Source of the DNA: JADLCX01 sp964630785
GTDB lineage: Bacteria > Planctomycetota > Phycisphaerae > Phycisphaerales > UBA1924
Direction of reading: 5' to 3'
Assembly: GCA_964630785.1 (NCBI GenBank)
Contig: CAZVZG010000002.1
Span: forward strand, 62,001 to 126,000
DNA: 64,000 nt
Part shown: piece by piece, positions 18,534 to 27,559 of the stretch
How positions within the stretch are numbered: the first letter of the stretch is position 1
Layout of the letters: the number at the start of each line of letters is the position of its first letter
Position numbers and translations under genes: made by a program
Notes under the pieces: generated by a model
Told to the model about the DNA's origin: nothing
Database searches by the model: none
Seen by the model: only the letters and a program-made list of their open reading frames with translations

Positions 18534-18900
18534 GGATGTGACCTCCGGAGAATGGGAACCAGACGTTCGCGAAGTGCCATCCCGCGAACCGTGGCGGGCC
18601 CGAAGCGAGGTCGGCCCACGCGACCCGATCGGCGGCGTGGGGAATCCCGCCCGTCAAGACTTCGACACGACATCGCGACGACTTGGTCGGGAGTCTGGGC
18701 CGTGGAGGATGTTGAGTGCCTCAACAATCAGATTACCGCCTGATTTGGCGATCACAAGCCCCCAATTGAGGGAGTCATGTCTGTGTACTCGCCTCAATGT
18801 TGTTGTCGCAAGTGCGCTGCATGAGCGCACGTTCTGCGAACGAAACAGGCCCGCGTCCGAGCGGACGCGGGCCTGGGAACTGATCGCGGAGCAAACGGGC
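18534..18900. other. Intergenic region, 367 bp
   Basis: Leader and promoter region of the 34-repeat gene plus the terminator of the next gene (18846-18875). It contains a perfect operator-like palindrome TGTTGAG TGC CTCAACA (18710-18726) and, just above it, an AATCAG/CTGATT inverted repeat. The AT content of 18720-18830 is higher than its surroundings. No gene supported. Confidence 0.55.
18839..18875 (-). terminator. Strong hairpin terminator of the 17-repeat gene
   Basis: A 14-bp perfect stem (CAGGCCCGCGTCCG / CGGACGCGGGCCTG) with a 2-base loop at 18846-18875, followed on the minus strand by TTTCG. It is 25 bases past the stop at 18901. Confidence 0.75.
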
Positions 18901-21588
18901 TCAGTGCGGCAGAGAACCCGCGGCGGGGGTGCCCGCCGGGTCCTTTTGCGGGGCGAGGATACCGCCGCCGCCCGGGTTGTTGCAGGCGGGTGGGCGGGTG
19001 ACGAAGCACTGCACGAAGCCCATCAGGTCGGCCTGATCGGTGTCGCCGTCGCCGTCGAAGTCTCCGTGACCGGCGATCCAGTCCTGGATGAAGGCGAAGA
19101 GGTCGGCGGTGTCCACGTTTCCGGAGTGGTTCCAGTCGCAGGCGCAGCGGCGTGAGCAACTGTCGGGGCGGCAGATGGTGTGGTCGCCGCGGTAGGTCCC
19201 TTGCAGTTCGGCGCATCGAGCCTCGGTCACGACCACGCAGCCGGAGGCCCCGGGGGTGGAGGCGGTGGTGCAGCACGCGCCGCGGACTTCGGGGGGCGGG
19301 CAGGGCGTGGTCGGGTCGCAGGCGGTGCCGTCGCCGCGGTAGTCGCCGCCGATGGTTGCGCAGATCGCCTGGGTCGTGACGACGCAACGCATGAGGTTGG
19401 CGGTGATGTTGGGGTTGCAGCAGGCGCCGCGCGGCTCGCAGGCGACCGGCGTGCAGGGCACGCCGTTGCCGACGTACCGGCCCTGCTGGGCCGCGCACTC
19501 GTCGGCGGTGAGCACGACGCAGTGCACCGGCTCATCGGGAGTGGTCGAGGGCACGCAGCAGGCGCCGCGGGGCGTGGGGCGCGGGCAGGTCGTGGCGGTG
19601 CACGCGCTGCCGTTGCCCTGGTAGGTTCCCTGGTGCGCGAGGCAGTCGGCCTCGGTGAGGATGACGCACCGTCGCACGTCGGCCCCGCTGAAGGGCACGC
19701 AGCAGGCGCCGCGATCGGGCTGCGGGCATGCGGTGGCGGTGCAGACGACGTTGTTGCCCAGGTAGTTACCGCCGTGCTGCGCGCAGTTGGCCTGAGTAAG
19801 GATCAAGCAGCGCGCGGGGGAGTTGGGCGAGGGCGGGACGCAGCACGCGCCGCGGGCGACGCAACTGTCGTTGGTGCAGGCCGTGCCCGGGCCGCGGAAG
19901 TCGCCGCCCAAATCGTGGCACTGCTCGGCGGTCACGACCACGCACCCGGCGGTGCCGGGGTCGGTGGAGGTCCGGCAGCAGGCGCCCCTGGGCGCGCAGC
20001 GGTCGGGGGTGCAGGCGGTGTTGGGGCCGAACCAATGGCCTTCAACGTGCGCGGCGCACTCGGCCTGGGTCAGGACCTGGCAGATGGCTCCCGGGACAAT
20101 GCCGACGAAGCAGCACGCGCCGGTCGGGGCCGGGGGCGGGCAGATGTCATCGTTGCAGGTTGTGCCCGGACCGTGCCAGACGCCGTGGTTGGCCGCGCAG
20201 GCCGCCAGCGTGCTGACCGTGCACGAAACCGAGCCGGTCGCGGAGGCGAGGCAGCAGGCGCCGGTGGGGGCGGGGCAGGTCTGCGGGTTGCAGAGCGTGC
20301 CCGCGCCCTGCCAAGTGCCGTGGGCGTCGGCGCAGTGCGCCTCGGTGGTGATGAAGCAGTTGTTGATCGTTCCGATGCTGCGCCCGCAGCAGGCGCCCAC
20401 GATCACGGGCGTGCAGCCCGAGGTGGTGCAGAGGGTGCCGTCGCCGGCGTACTGACCGCCGAGCTCGGTGCATCGCGCGGCCGTCACGATCGTGCAGGTG
20501 GTTATCCCGTCGGGAGAGTTGACGCAGCAGGCGCCGACGGGGGCCGGGGGCGGGCAGACGCCCGGAGCGCAGGCCGCGCCGGCGATCCATGTCGTGCCGG
20601 GGTACTGGTCGCAATGGGCGCGGGTGGTCACGATGCAGCCCAGCGGGTTAAGCCAGGGGCCGTTGCAGCACGCGCCCGTCGGGAGGCAGGAGTCGTTGCC
20701 GCAGGCCGTGCCCGGGCCTCGCCACGTGCCGCCGTCGGCGGTGCAGGCGGCCTCGGTGCGGATGGTGCAGCCTGTCGTGCCGGCGGCGTCGGGCAGGCAG
20801 CACGCGCCGGTGGGGATGCAGCGGTCGTTGGTGCAGGCGGTGCCGGGGCCGAACCAGTGGGCGCCGATATGGCCGGCGCACTCGGCCTGGGTCAGGACCT
20901 GGCAGATGGGTTCGCTGGTGATGCCGAAGAAGCAGCACGCGCCCGTCACTGTGCACGGGTTGGGATCGCAGGTCGTGTTGGGGCCGCGGAACACGCCGTG
21001 CGCGAGATCGCACTGGGCCTGGTTGTACAACTGGCAGGCGAAGCCGACGGTGCCGGGAACGGGGAAGCAGCACGCGCCGCGCGGGCCGCACGCGTCAGGC
21101 CCGCAGGTGGTGCCGGGCCCGCGGAAGAGGCCGTGGGCGTCGGCGCAGGCGCCGGGTGTGGTCAACTCGCAGCCTGTGGCGCCCGAGTTGGTGAGCAGGC
21201 AGCAGGCGCCGCGCGGGGCGCAGATGTCGTTGCCGCAGGCGGTGTTCGGGCCGCGCCAGACTCCGCCGTCGGCCTCGCAGTTGGAACGGTTGCGGAGCGA
21301 GCAGGTGACGGTGCCGGCGGGGTTGGTGATGCAGCACGCGCCGACCGGGTCGATACCGGTCTGGCAGGTGGTGGGCGTGCAGGCGGTGGCATTGAGCGGC
21401 ACGCCGCCGGCCGCACGGCAGGCGTCGGGGTTCAGGACCTGGCACTCGACCGCGCCGGCGCTATTGGGGATGCAGCAGGCGTTCTGAGCGAGGGCGCTCG
21501 GAGCGGTTGCGCCGACGACGCCGGCGCAACACAGCGCAGCGGCGCTCAGCGGCCGCAGCGCGCGACAAAGAAACGATGAAAGATTCAT
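18901..21588 (-). CDS. Secreted protein with 17 Cys 'GACC' repeats and divergent dockerin-like tail
   Basis: The protein is 895 aa. The start ATG at 21588 has AGGAG about 10 bases upstream and opens a signal peptide (MNLSSFLCRALRPLSAAALC...PSALAQ). Seventeen units of about 43-48 residues follow, longer than in the neighbouring giant because the first loop is expanded (for example GACCFFGITSEPICQVL). Several units share GTWRGPGTACGNDSC-like ends. The tail (about 825-865) has two EF-hand-like loops, DWNHSGNVDTAD and DFDGDGDTDQAD, but lacks the VQDIFDFL core and the terminal Cys; it ends in a Gly/Pro-rich stretch (PGGGGILAPQKDPAG). It looks like an ordinary type I dockerin variant rather than the GC type. 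Probably a paralogue of its neighbours. Confidence 0.86.
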   Translation of the reverse strand: MNLSSFLCRALRPLSAAALCCAGVVGATAPSALAQNACCIPNSAGAVECQVLNPDACRAAGGVPLNATACTPTTCQTGIDPVGACCITNPAGTVTCSLRNRSNCEADGGVWRGPNTACGNDICAPRGACCLLTNSGATGCELTTPGACADAHGLFRGPGTTCGPDACGPRGACCFPVPGTVGFACQLYNQAQCDLAHGVFRGPNTTCDPNPCTVTGACCFFGITSEPICQVLTQAECAGHIGAHWFGPGTACTNDRCIPTGACCLPDAAGTTGCTIRTEAACTADGGTWRGPGTACGNDSCLPTGACCNGPWLNPLGCIVTTRAHCDQYPGTTWIAGAACAPGVCPPPAPVGACCVNSPDGITTCTIVTAARCTELGGQYAGDGTLCTTSGCTPVIVGACCGRSIGTINNCFITTEAHCADAHGTWQGAGTLCNPQTCPAPTGACCLASATGSVSCTVSTLAACAANHGVWHGPGTTCNDDICPPPAPTGACCFVGIVPGAICQVLTQAECAAHVEGHWFGPNTACTPDRCAPRGACCRTSTDPGTAGCVVVTAEQCHDLGGDFRGPGTACTNDSCVARGACCVPPSPNSPARCLILTQANCAQHGGNYLGNNVVCTATACPQPDRGACCVPFSGADVRRCVILTEADCLAHQGTYQGNGSACTATTCPRPTPRGACCVPSTTPDEPVHCVVLTADECAAQQGRYVGNGVPCTPVACEPRGACCNPNITANLMRCVVTTQAICATIGGDYRGDGTACDPTTPCPPPEVRGACCTTASTPGASGCVVVTEARCAELQGTYRGDHTICRPDSCSRRCACDWNHSGNVDTADLFAFIQDWIAGHGDFDGDGDTDQADLMGFVQCFVTRPPACNNPGGGGILAPQKDPAGTPAAGSLPH

Positions 21589-22039
21589 TCGACTCGACTC
21601 CTGGTGAATGAGAAGTGATGACAGGATGGGGTGAACCTTTCCTGTCGGAAGCAGCCCGGCCGTGGGGCACAACAACACGCGCGTCCCGCGCCGTGGCGGG
21701 CCTGATCGCGTACGTCGTCGAATCCCCGGCTGCTTCCGGGCACGGACCCTCGTGCCGGGGCATCACGCCCGCAGGCCGACTAACGGTCCGATTACGTGGA
21801 TATTGCACCACGAATCAGGTCGCGGCCAGCGGAATCTTGTGGTGAGATTGAGGGCTTGCGTCGGCGTCAAGACGCGCGAACCTTGCGCGGCCGCGGCTTT
21901 GCCGGGTGTTCGCGCGGGGTCGCTTTCTGTTCGGATCGCGAAATAAACAGGCCCGCGGGTGTGTCGCCCGCGGGCCTGGGAAGCTGCCCGGCCCGCCTGT
22001 TGGAGCGGGGGCCAAGGCGTCGGAAAGAGTCGTGAAATG
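21589..22039. other. Intergenic region, 451 bp
   Basis: The longest gap in the window. It holds the leader of the 17-repeat gene (21589-21900, with local GC hairpins around 21735-21765) and the terminator at 21941-21977 of the following gene. No coding region with plausible codon use or a start signal is seen. Confidence 0.55.
21938..21977 (-). terminator. Rho-independent terminator of the 7-repeat gene
   Basis: The arms AGGCCCGCGGG (21949-21959) and CCCGCGGGCCT (21967-21977) pair perfectly over 11 bp. On the minus strand they are followed by GTTTATTTCG, the clearest T-rich tail in the region. Confidence 0.8.
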
Positions 22040-23239
22040 CTACCGGCAAGCCGGTGGCGGGAAGCGGAAGCAGGTCAGAAACTCGTTCGCGTCGTCGTCA
22101 TCGAAGTCTTCGTCGCCGTCGAGGTCGCCCGCGCTGGGGTTGGCCTGCACGCCGTGGTACCAGTCAAACAAGTCCTGAATGTCCAGCGATCCGTCGCCGT
22201 TCCAGTCGCATGGGCAGAGCCGCGAAGCGCACAGGTGCGTGGAGCAGACGGTGGCCGGGCCGCGGAAGGTGCCGCCCGAGTTGGCGCACGGGGCCTGATC
22301 GCTAATGACGCAGGCGGAGTCGCCGTGGCAGCAGGCGCCGGCGATATCCCAGCAGCGGGCGGTCTCGCAGGACACGCCGGCGCTTCGGTACCAGCCACTG
22401 CGAGACATGCATTCGCTATCCGAGATGACCTCGCAGAACCCGGGCGGGAAGCAACACGCGCCGGCGACATTGCTTGCACAGACGGTGGTCAGGCAGGTGG
22501 TGCCCGCCCCGAAGTACGACGCGCCCGGGAGGCCGGAGCAGCCCTCGATCGTCCGGGCCTGGCACGAACCGTCGGCGAAGCAGCACGCGCCGAGCAACGG
22601 GGCACACTGGGCGGTATCGCAGGCCGTCGAATCGCCGCGGTACAGCCCGCCCGACTGGGCGCAGTCGTTCTGCGTGATGACGACGCACACGTCGCCGCCG
22701 AGGCAGCACCCGCCGGACGGCGGGCGGCACGCGATGGGGGAGCAGTACGTGCCGGGGCCGAGGAAGAACCCGTTGGCCGCGCGGCAGGCGTCGAAGAGCA
22801 CCAGCGTGCAGAGCCCTTGATCGCGGAAACAGCACGCGCCGACGAGGTTGAGGTCCGGGCCGCGGTTCACCGGCGGATTGGGATGGGGGCCGTCGCCCGG
22901 CGTGCCGGAGTCGGTGGGCGGCGGGTCGGGTTGGCAGATGGTGCCGGGTCCGCGGTACGTGCCGTGCGAGGCACGGCAGCCGTCGCGTGTCCGGATGGCG
23001 CACACGCCGTTGCGCATGATGCAGCCCCCGACCCGGTCGCAGGCGGTGGGCGAGCAGGTGGTCCGAACGCCGCGGAAGTGGCCCAGGGCTCTCAGGCAGC
23101 GGGTCCGCTGCATGATCCGGCAATCGCCGCTGGGCAGGCAGCACGCGCCCCGACGGGGGCGGGCGGCGAGCGATTCGCCCGCGGTGCAGAGGATCACGGC
23201 CGCGGCCAGGATCAGGGAGAAGAGTGATTTGGCGGCCAT
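22040..23239 (-). CDS. Secreted protein with 7 Cys 'GACC/GGCC' repeats and dockerin-like tail
   Basis: The protein is 399 aa. The ATG at 23239 starts a signal peptide (MAAKSLFSLILAAAVILC...ESLAAR); only a poorly spaced AGGA precedes it. Seven Cys units follow, two of them variant (VGGCIMRNGVC, SGGCCLGGDVC), and a Pro-rich spacer (PPPTDSGTPGDGPHPNPPVN) separates units 2 and 3. The tail contains DWNGDGSLDIQD and DLDGDEDFDDDD loops, then ends FPPPACR; it is an EF-hand pair but not the GC-type core. It is the smallest of the three adjacent paralogues, which increase in repeat number along the minus strand from 7 to 17 to 34. A structural surface role is inferred. Confidence 0.85.
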   Translation of the reverse strand: MAAKSLFSLILAAAVILCTAGESLAARPRRGACCLPSGDCRIMQRTRCLRALGHFRGVRTTCSPTACDRVGGCIMRNGVCAIRTRDGCRASHGTYRGPGTICQPDPPPTDSGTPGDGPHPNPPVNRGPDLNLVGACCFRDQGLCTLVLFDACRAANGFFLGPGTYCSPIACRPPSGGCCLGGDVCVVITQNDCAQSGGLYRGDSTACDTAQCAPLLGACCFADGSCQARTIEGCSGLPGASYFGAGTTCLTTVCASNVAGACCFPPGFCEVISDSECMSRSGWYRSAGVSCETARCWDIAGACCHGDSACVISDQAPCANSGGTFRGPATVCSTHLCASRLCPCDWNGDGSLDIQDLFDWYHGVQANPSAGDLDGDEDFDDDDANEFLTCFRFPPPACR

Positions 23240-23327
23240 TTCCTATGGCTACGCGGGGAGGCGGGGCGTCTTGCGGGGGATTGGCGAGAATTTTGGAAAT
23301 TGCGGGGGCGGGGTGGGGGGTGGGGGG

Positions 23328-23385
23328 GGGCTCGGCCGCGGGGCGCGGCCGACATTGGCTGAAAGCCAATGCCATCGTGGGGGGC
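23328..23385 (+). repeat. REP-like dispersed palindromic repeat, copy 1
   Basis: The unit contains CGGCCGCG GGG CGCGGCCG (8-bp arms) then ATTGGCT GA AAGCCAAT (7-bp arms). It is preceded by a G-rich tract. A second copy in the same orientation lies at 45103-45153. It is intergenic, just upstream of the molybdopterin oxidoreductase start. Confidence 0.6.
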
Positions 23386-23402
23386 GCGGTAGCATCCGGG
23401 TT

Positions 23403-25706
23403 ATGAAGCGACCTGCCGCGGGCGGGGGGTGGCCCGCCGTTTGGTACACGCTGCGTCAGGCCCGGGCCTCGGGCGGCGTGGTCCGGATGTGGCGGGCTCT
23501 GCGGGCCCGCAACGCGTGCAAGACCTGTGCGCTGGGAATGGGCGGGCAGCGGGGCGGGATGGTCAACGAGGCGGGGCACTTTCCCGAGGTGTGCAAGAAG
23601 TCGGTGCAGGCGATGGCCGCGGACATGCGGGGGCGGGTGCGCCCGGGGTTCTTCGACGAGTTCGGGTTCGACCGGCTCGGTCGGCTGTCTTCGCGAGAGC
23701 TGGAGCAGGCGGGGCGGTTGGTGGAGCCGCTGATGGCCTCGCCGGGCGATCGGGGGTATCGGGAGGTGGGGTGGGACGAGGCGCTGGGCCGCGTGGCGGA
23801 TGAACTGGCGGCGATCCGCCGGCGCGGCGAGGATGCGAGCGGGCCGATGTTCTATGTCAGCGGGCGTTCGAGCAACGAGGCGGCGTTCCTGTTGCAACTG
23901 CTGGCCCGGGCGTACGGCACCAACAACGTCAACAACTGCTCGTATTTTTGCCATCAAGCCAGCGGGGTCGCGCTCAAGGGGATGATCGGGAGCGGCACGG
24001 CGACGGTGACGCTGGATGATCTTGGCGGATCGGGGGGGGCGGACCTGATCTACGTGATCGGGGGCAACCCGGCGTCGAACCATCCGCGGCTGATGAGCAC
24101 GCTGCTCGCGGCGCGGCGGCGGGGCGCATCGATCGTGGTGGTGAACCCGCTGCGCGAGCTCGGGCTGGTGCGGTTCAAGGTGCCCAGCGACGTTCGCAGC
24201 ATGTTGTCGCCGGGCGGTTCGGCGATCGCGAGCCACTACGTGCAGCCGAACATCGGGGGCGACGCCGCGTTGTTCGCCGGGGTGGCCAAGGCGCTGATCG
24301 CGCTCGATGGCGAGTGGCCGGGCGGCGGGGTGATCGACCGGGCGTACATCGACGCGCACACAGAGGGCTATGAAGCGTTCCGCGCCGGGATCGAAGCGAT
24401 GGAGTGGGCCGAGATCGAGGCGGGCTCAGGGGTCGCGCGGGCGGAGATCGAGAACCTGGCCCGCTTGTACGCGGCGTCGAAGCGCACCATCTTCGCGTGG
24501 ACGATGGGGATTACGCACCACGCGCACGGGGTGGACAACGCGCGCATGATCGCGGCCGTCGCGTTGATGCGGGGCATGGTGGGCCGCGAGGGCGGGGGCG
24601 CGGGGCTGCTCCCGCTGCGCGGGCACTCCAACGTGCAGGGGGTGGGCTCGATGGGCGTTGAGCCCGCGCTCAGGCCCGCGATGCGTTCGGCGATCCGTGA
24701 TCGGTTCGCGATCGACGTGCCCGATTCGCCGGGGCTCGACACACTCGCGTCGATCGAGGCGGCGCACGAGGGGCGCATCCGGTTCGCGTGGCACTTGGGG
24801 GGCAACCTCTACGGCTCGGCGCCCGACGCGGCGTACGTGACGAGCGCCATGTCGAGGGTTGACACGACCGTGTTCCTGAGCACCGCGCTCAACACCGGGC
24901 ACATCCACGGGCGCGGGCGGACGTCGATCATCCTGCCCGTCTTGGCGCGCGACGAGGAGCCGCAGGCCACCACGCAGGAATCGATGTTCAGTTACGTGCG
25001 GCTGAGCGAGGGCGGGCGGGCGCGGGTCGAGGGGCCCGAGGGGCCGCCGCCGAGCGAGGTCGGGGTGATCTCGCGGGTGTTCCGGCGCGTGCTGGGCGAT
25101 CGCGTTGGGGAGTTGGACCTGGTCGCGCTGTCGAGCCACGACGAGATCCGCCGGACGATCGCGGCGTGCGTGCCGGGGTACGGCGCGATCGCGGGGCTCA
25201 ACGGGACGCGCGGGGAACGCCGGACGAGATCGGGGCTCGGGCGCGGCGAGTTCCTGGTTGAGGGGCGGCGCTTCGGCGAGCCGAGCTTCGCCACGCCGGG
25301 CGGGCGGGCGGTGTTCCCCTCGGCGCCGAAACTCCCCGCGCCCGCGGCGGGCGGCGAGCTGCGCGTGATGACGATCCGATCGGAGGGGCAGTTCAACACG
25401 GTGGTGTATGAAGACGACGACTTCTACCGCGGGCAGGAGCGGCGCGACGTGATCCTGATGAACGGGGCGGACATCGGGCGCCTGGGGCTCAAGGTCGACG
25501 AGCGCGTGCATGTGCGGAGCGACGCGGGGGAGATGCGGGACATCCTCGTGCGCGAGGGCGAGCTGCCGCCGGGCAACGCGGCGATGTACTACCCCGAGGC
25601 CAACGCGTTGGTGCCGCGCGAGGCGGACGGGGAGTCGCGGACGCCGGCGTTCAAAAGCGTGCGGGTGAGGGTGGAGCGGTCGGGGGCGCTGCCCGTGATC
25701 GGGTAG
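23403..25706 (+). CDS. FdhF/YdeP-type molybdopterin oxidoreductase
   Basis: The protein is 767 aa starting at the ATG at 23403; the open frame continues upstream into repeat DNA, so this start is chosen from protein content. It resembles the TIGR01701 'formate dehydrogenase alpha-like' family (E. coli YdeP). The N-terminus has three Cys (CKTC...EVCKKS) where the family shows CPGC...FCENG. Other marks are FYVSGRSSNEAAF, NNCSYFCHQASGVAL, VIGGNPASNHPR and the molybdopterin-dinucleotide domain near the C-terminus (DVILMNGADIGRLGLKVDER). It probably binds Mo-bis-MGD; the substrate is unknown and formate is not implied. No fdhD-like sulfurtransferase or electron-transfer subunit is adjacent. It is convergent with the next gene, with a 10-bp gap. 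Confidence 0.85.
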   Translation: MKRPAAGGGWPAVWYTLRQARASGGVVRMWRALRARNACKTCALGMGGQRGGMVNEAGHFPEVCKKSVQAMAADMRGRVRPGFFDEFGFDRLGRLSSRELEQAGRLVEPLMASPGDRGYREVGWDEALGRVADELAAIRRRGEDASGPMFYVSGRSSNEAAFLLQLLARAYGTNNVNNCSYFCHQASGVALKGMIGSGTATVTLDDLGGSGGADLIYVIGGNPASNHPRLMSTLLAARRRGASIVVVNPLRELGLVRFKVPSDVRSMLSPGGSAIASHYVQPNIGGDAALFAGVAKALIALDGEWPGGGVIDRAYIDAHTEGYEAFRAGIEAMEWAEIEAGSGVARAEIENLARLYAASKRTIFAWTMGITHHAHGVDNARMIAAVALMRGMVGREGGGAGLLPLRGHSNVQGVGSMGVEPALRPAMRSAIRDRFAIDVPDSPGLDTLASIEAAHEGRIRFAWHLGGNLYGSAPDAAYVTSAMSRVDTTVFLSTALNTGHIHGRGRTSIILPVLARDEEPQATTQESMFSYVRLSEGGRARVEGPEGPPPSEVGVISRVFRRVLGDRVGELDLVALSSHDEIRRTIAACVPGYGAIAGLNGTRGERRTRSGLGRGEFLVEGRRFGEPSFATPGGRAVFPSAPKLPAPAAGGELRVMTIRSEGQFNTVVYEDDDFYRGQERRDVILMNGADIGRLGLKVDERVHVRSDAGEMRDILVREGELPPGNAAMYYPEANALVPREADGESRTPAFKSVRVRVERSGALPVIG

Positions 25707-25716
25707 CGGCTCGGGA

Positions 25717-27357
25717 TCACTTCACCAGTTCCATCTCGCTGGGCCGCCACTGCTTGGTGAAGAACGACTCGAGCGGGCTGTACAAGCGCAAGATGGTGAA
25801 CCAGCCCTTGCCGGGTACGGTCTGGATCCAGTTGCCGCGGGGCACGCCGGCGGGCTGCGACGGGGAAAAGTAGATCGTTGTGGAGCCGTCGGCGGCGGCC
25901 TCGGCCGCGGGCGAGGGATAGCTCTGGCTGCCGGCCCGCGGGTAGCGCTGAGGCGTGTCCAGCATCGAGCGAGACTGGTTGTCATACACCGTGAACGACC
26001 AGAACGCGCGGGCGGGGATGCCCTTGGGAAGGGTGACCCGGTAGGTCTTGCCGCCGTCGAAGGGGTTGCCGTCGGAGTCGAGGAAGCCCATGAGGTACTG
26101 CGAGCCGACGCCCGGGATGCGCATGATCATGCCCGGTGAATCGAGGGTGTAGCCGTAGTAGAACGCGGTCCGAGAGTCGAGCGTGCGCGCCCCGGTGGGG
26201 GGGAGCGGCCTGAACATGCCCTCGCTGGTGAACTCCGGCGGCGGCGTCTCGAAGAACGCGCCGCCCTCCCAGAGCATGGACCCCCACATCGAGTTGGGGT
26301 AGTAGGCCCAGTCCGGATGGGCGACGGCGAACCGCCAGTTCAGCGAACGCCCGGCCGCGTTGCCGACGGCGGCGGCGTCGGTGAGGATCCGCTTCATCCT
26401 CGCATCGGGCTTGAAGGGCTTGCCGTGGACGATGCCGATGGCGGCCAGTTGCCCGGCGAGTTCCACGTCGTAGCTGGCGGCCGGCTCGCGCTGGACGTTC
26501 TCATTGAGCATCTCGAAGAAGCCGTAATCGCCGGGCGGGATCGTGTTGAACGACTTGCCCGAGGCCTCGACGAAGCGGGTCTCCGGCACGGGCGGGTTTT
26601 TCCCGAGCCGGACGCCGCCCTCAAGCGCAGCGGCGATGCTCGTCCCGTCGCCGCCGGGCGTGTAGGGGTAGATCTTGAGGTGCTTTTTGATGTTGTCGGC
26701 CGTGGGCCGCGGGTCGTTGTTCTCCATGAACGCGCGGGCCGCGTAGAGCACGCGGTTGGTCTTCGAGCGTGCAACGTAGAAGCCGCCCTCGGGCAGGGGT
26801 CCGTCATAGCCTGGGGGCACGAGCAGGTATCGGCCTCCCTCTCCGCGATCGGGGCCGGGGAAGCCGATGTCGATGATCCAGGAGAACCACATGTCGTTGA
26901 TGGTGCCCAGGCCGCGGGGCGGCTGCTGGATGACCATCGGCCCCTTCGACAGGTCGACCACGGCGAGGTAGTAGACCGTGTCGGCGTTGGCGGTGAGGAA
27001 GAGCGACTGGGCGTCCATCAACTGCGAAAAGATGACGACGGTGTTGTCGTCGGCGCCGATGCTCTCGAATCCCTTGGCGATCGCGTACGCCGATGCGCCG
27101 CGGAAGCTGTTGTTGAAGGCATTCAGGGCGTTGGTGAAATCGAGAGCATCTCGCACGCGCTCGGCGGTTTCCTTCGTGGGCGCGCCGTCCGTGAAGTCCA
27201 GCGTGCCGATGCGGGTCTCGACCCGGTCGGGGGTCGTCAGCGAGGGCGGAATGGCGCCCGCGGACTGCGCAGAGGCCGGCCGCGTTGCGGAGACAGCGGC
27301 GAGCGCCACGGCGAGGAGCAGGGTGAGGGTCGGGGCGGCTCGGTGCGGCACGGTCAT
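25717..27357 (-). CDS. Exported DUF1254/DUF1214 protein
   Basis: The protein is 546 aa. The ATG at 27357 has GGAG 7 bases upstream; a signal peptide follows (LTLLLAVALAAVSATRPASA). The DUF1254 part is about 60-220 (FSQLMDAQSLFLTANADTVY) and the DUF1214 part about 410-530 (PKGIPARAFWSFTVYDNQSR, PAGVPRGNWIQTVPGKGWF). This two-domain family is widespread and periplasmic or extracellular; no enzyme activity is established for most members. It lies directly downstream of nusG on the same strand, 202 bp apart, which is not where the rplK operon would be expected. Confidence 0.9.
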   Translation of the reverse strand: MTVPHRAAPTLTLLLAVALAAVSATRPASAQSAGAIPPSLTTPDRVETRIGTLDFTDGAPTKETAERVRDALDFTNALNAFNNSFRGASAYAIAKGFESIGADDNTVVIFSQLMDAQSLFLTANADTVYYLAVVDLSKGPMVIQQPPRGLGTINDMWFSWIIDIGFPGPDRGEGGRYLLVPPGYDGPLPEGGFYVARSKTNRVLYAARAFMENNDPRPTADNIKKHLKIYPYTPGGDGTSIAAALEGGVRLGKNPPVPETRFVEASGKSFNTIPPGDYGFFEMLNENVQREPAASYDVELAGQLAAIGIVHGKPFKPDARMKRILTDAAAVGNAAGRSLNWRFAVAHPDWAYYPNSMWGSMLWEGGAFFETPPPEFTSEGMFRPLPPTGARTLDSRTAFYYGYTLDSPGMIMRIPGVGSQYLMGFLDSDGNPFDGGKTYRVTLPKGIPARAFWSFTVYDNQSRSMLDTPQRYPRAGSQSYPSPAAEAAADGSTTIYFSPSQPAGVPRGNWIQTVPGKGWFTILRLYSPLESFFTKQWRPSEMELVK

Positions 27358-27559
27358 GCGTGGCTCCAGAATGAAGCGTGAGGCGGCTCGACGGCGCGGG
27401 CGTTCGGGCGGGCGCGTCGGCGTCGTCGAACCGCTCGGGCGTGTTGGTGCGCGGTCGGATCACACCCGATGAATCGGGTCTTTGCTCTGCAGTCTAGCCA
27501 AACTCATCGAGTTGATCGGGCGGGCACGCCGTGGGCGCCACGATACCAGATTCGGTTGT

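Noticed and set aside
18304..19155. Plus-strand frame crossing the start of the 34-repeat gene
   Set aside because: It runs through the leader, the terminator and antisense coding sequence of two supported genes; no domain and no ribosome site.
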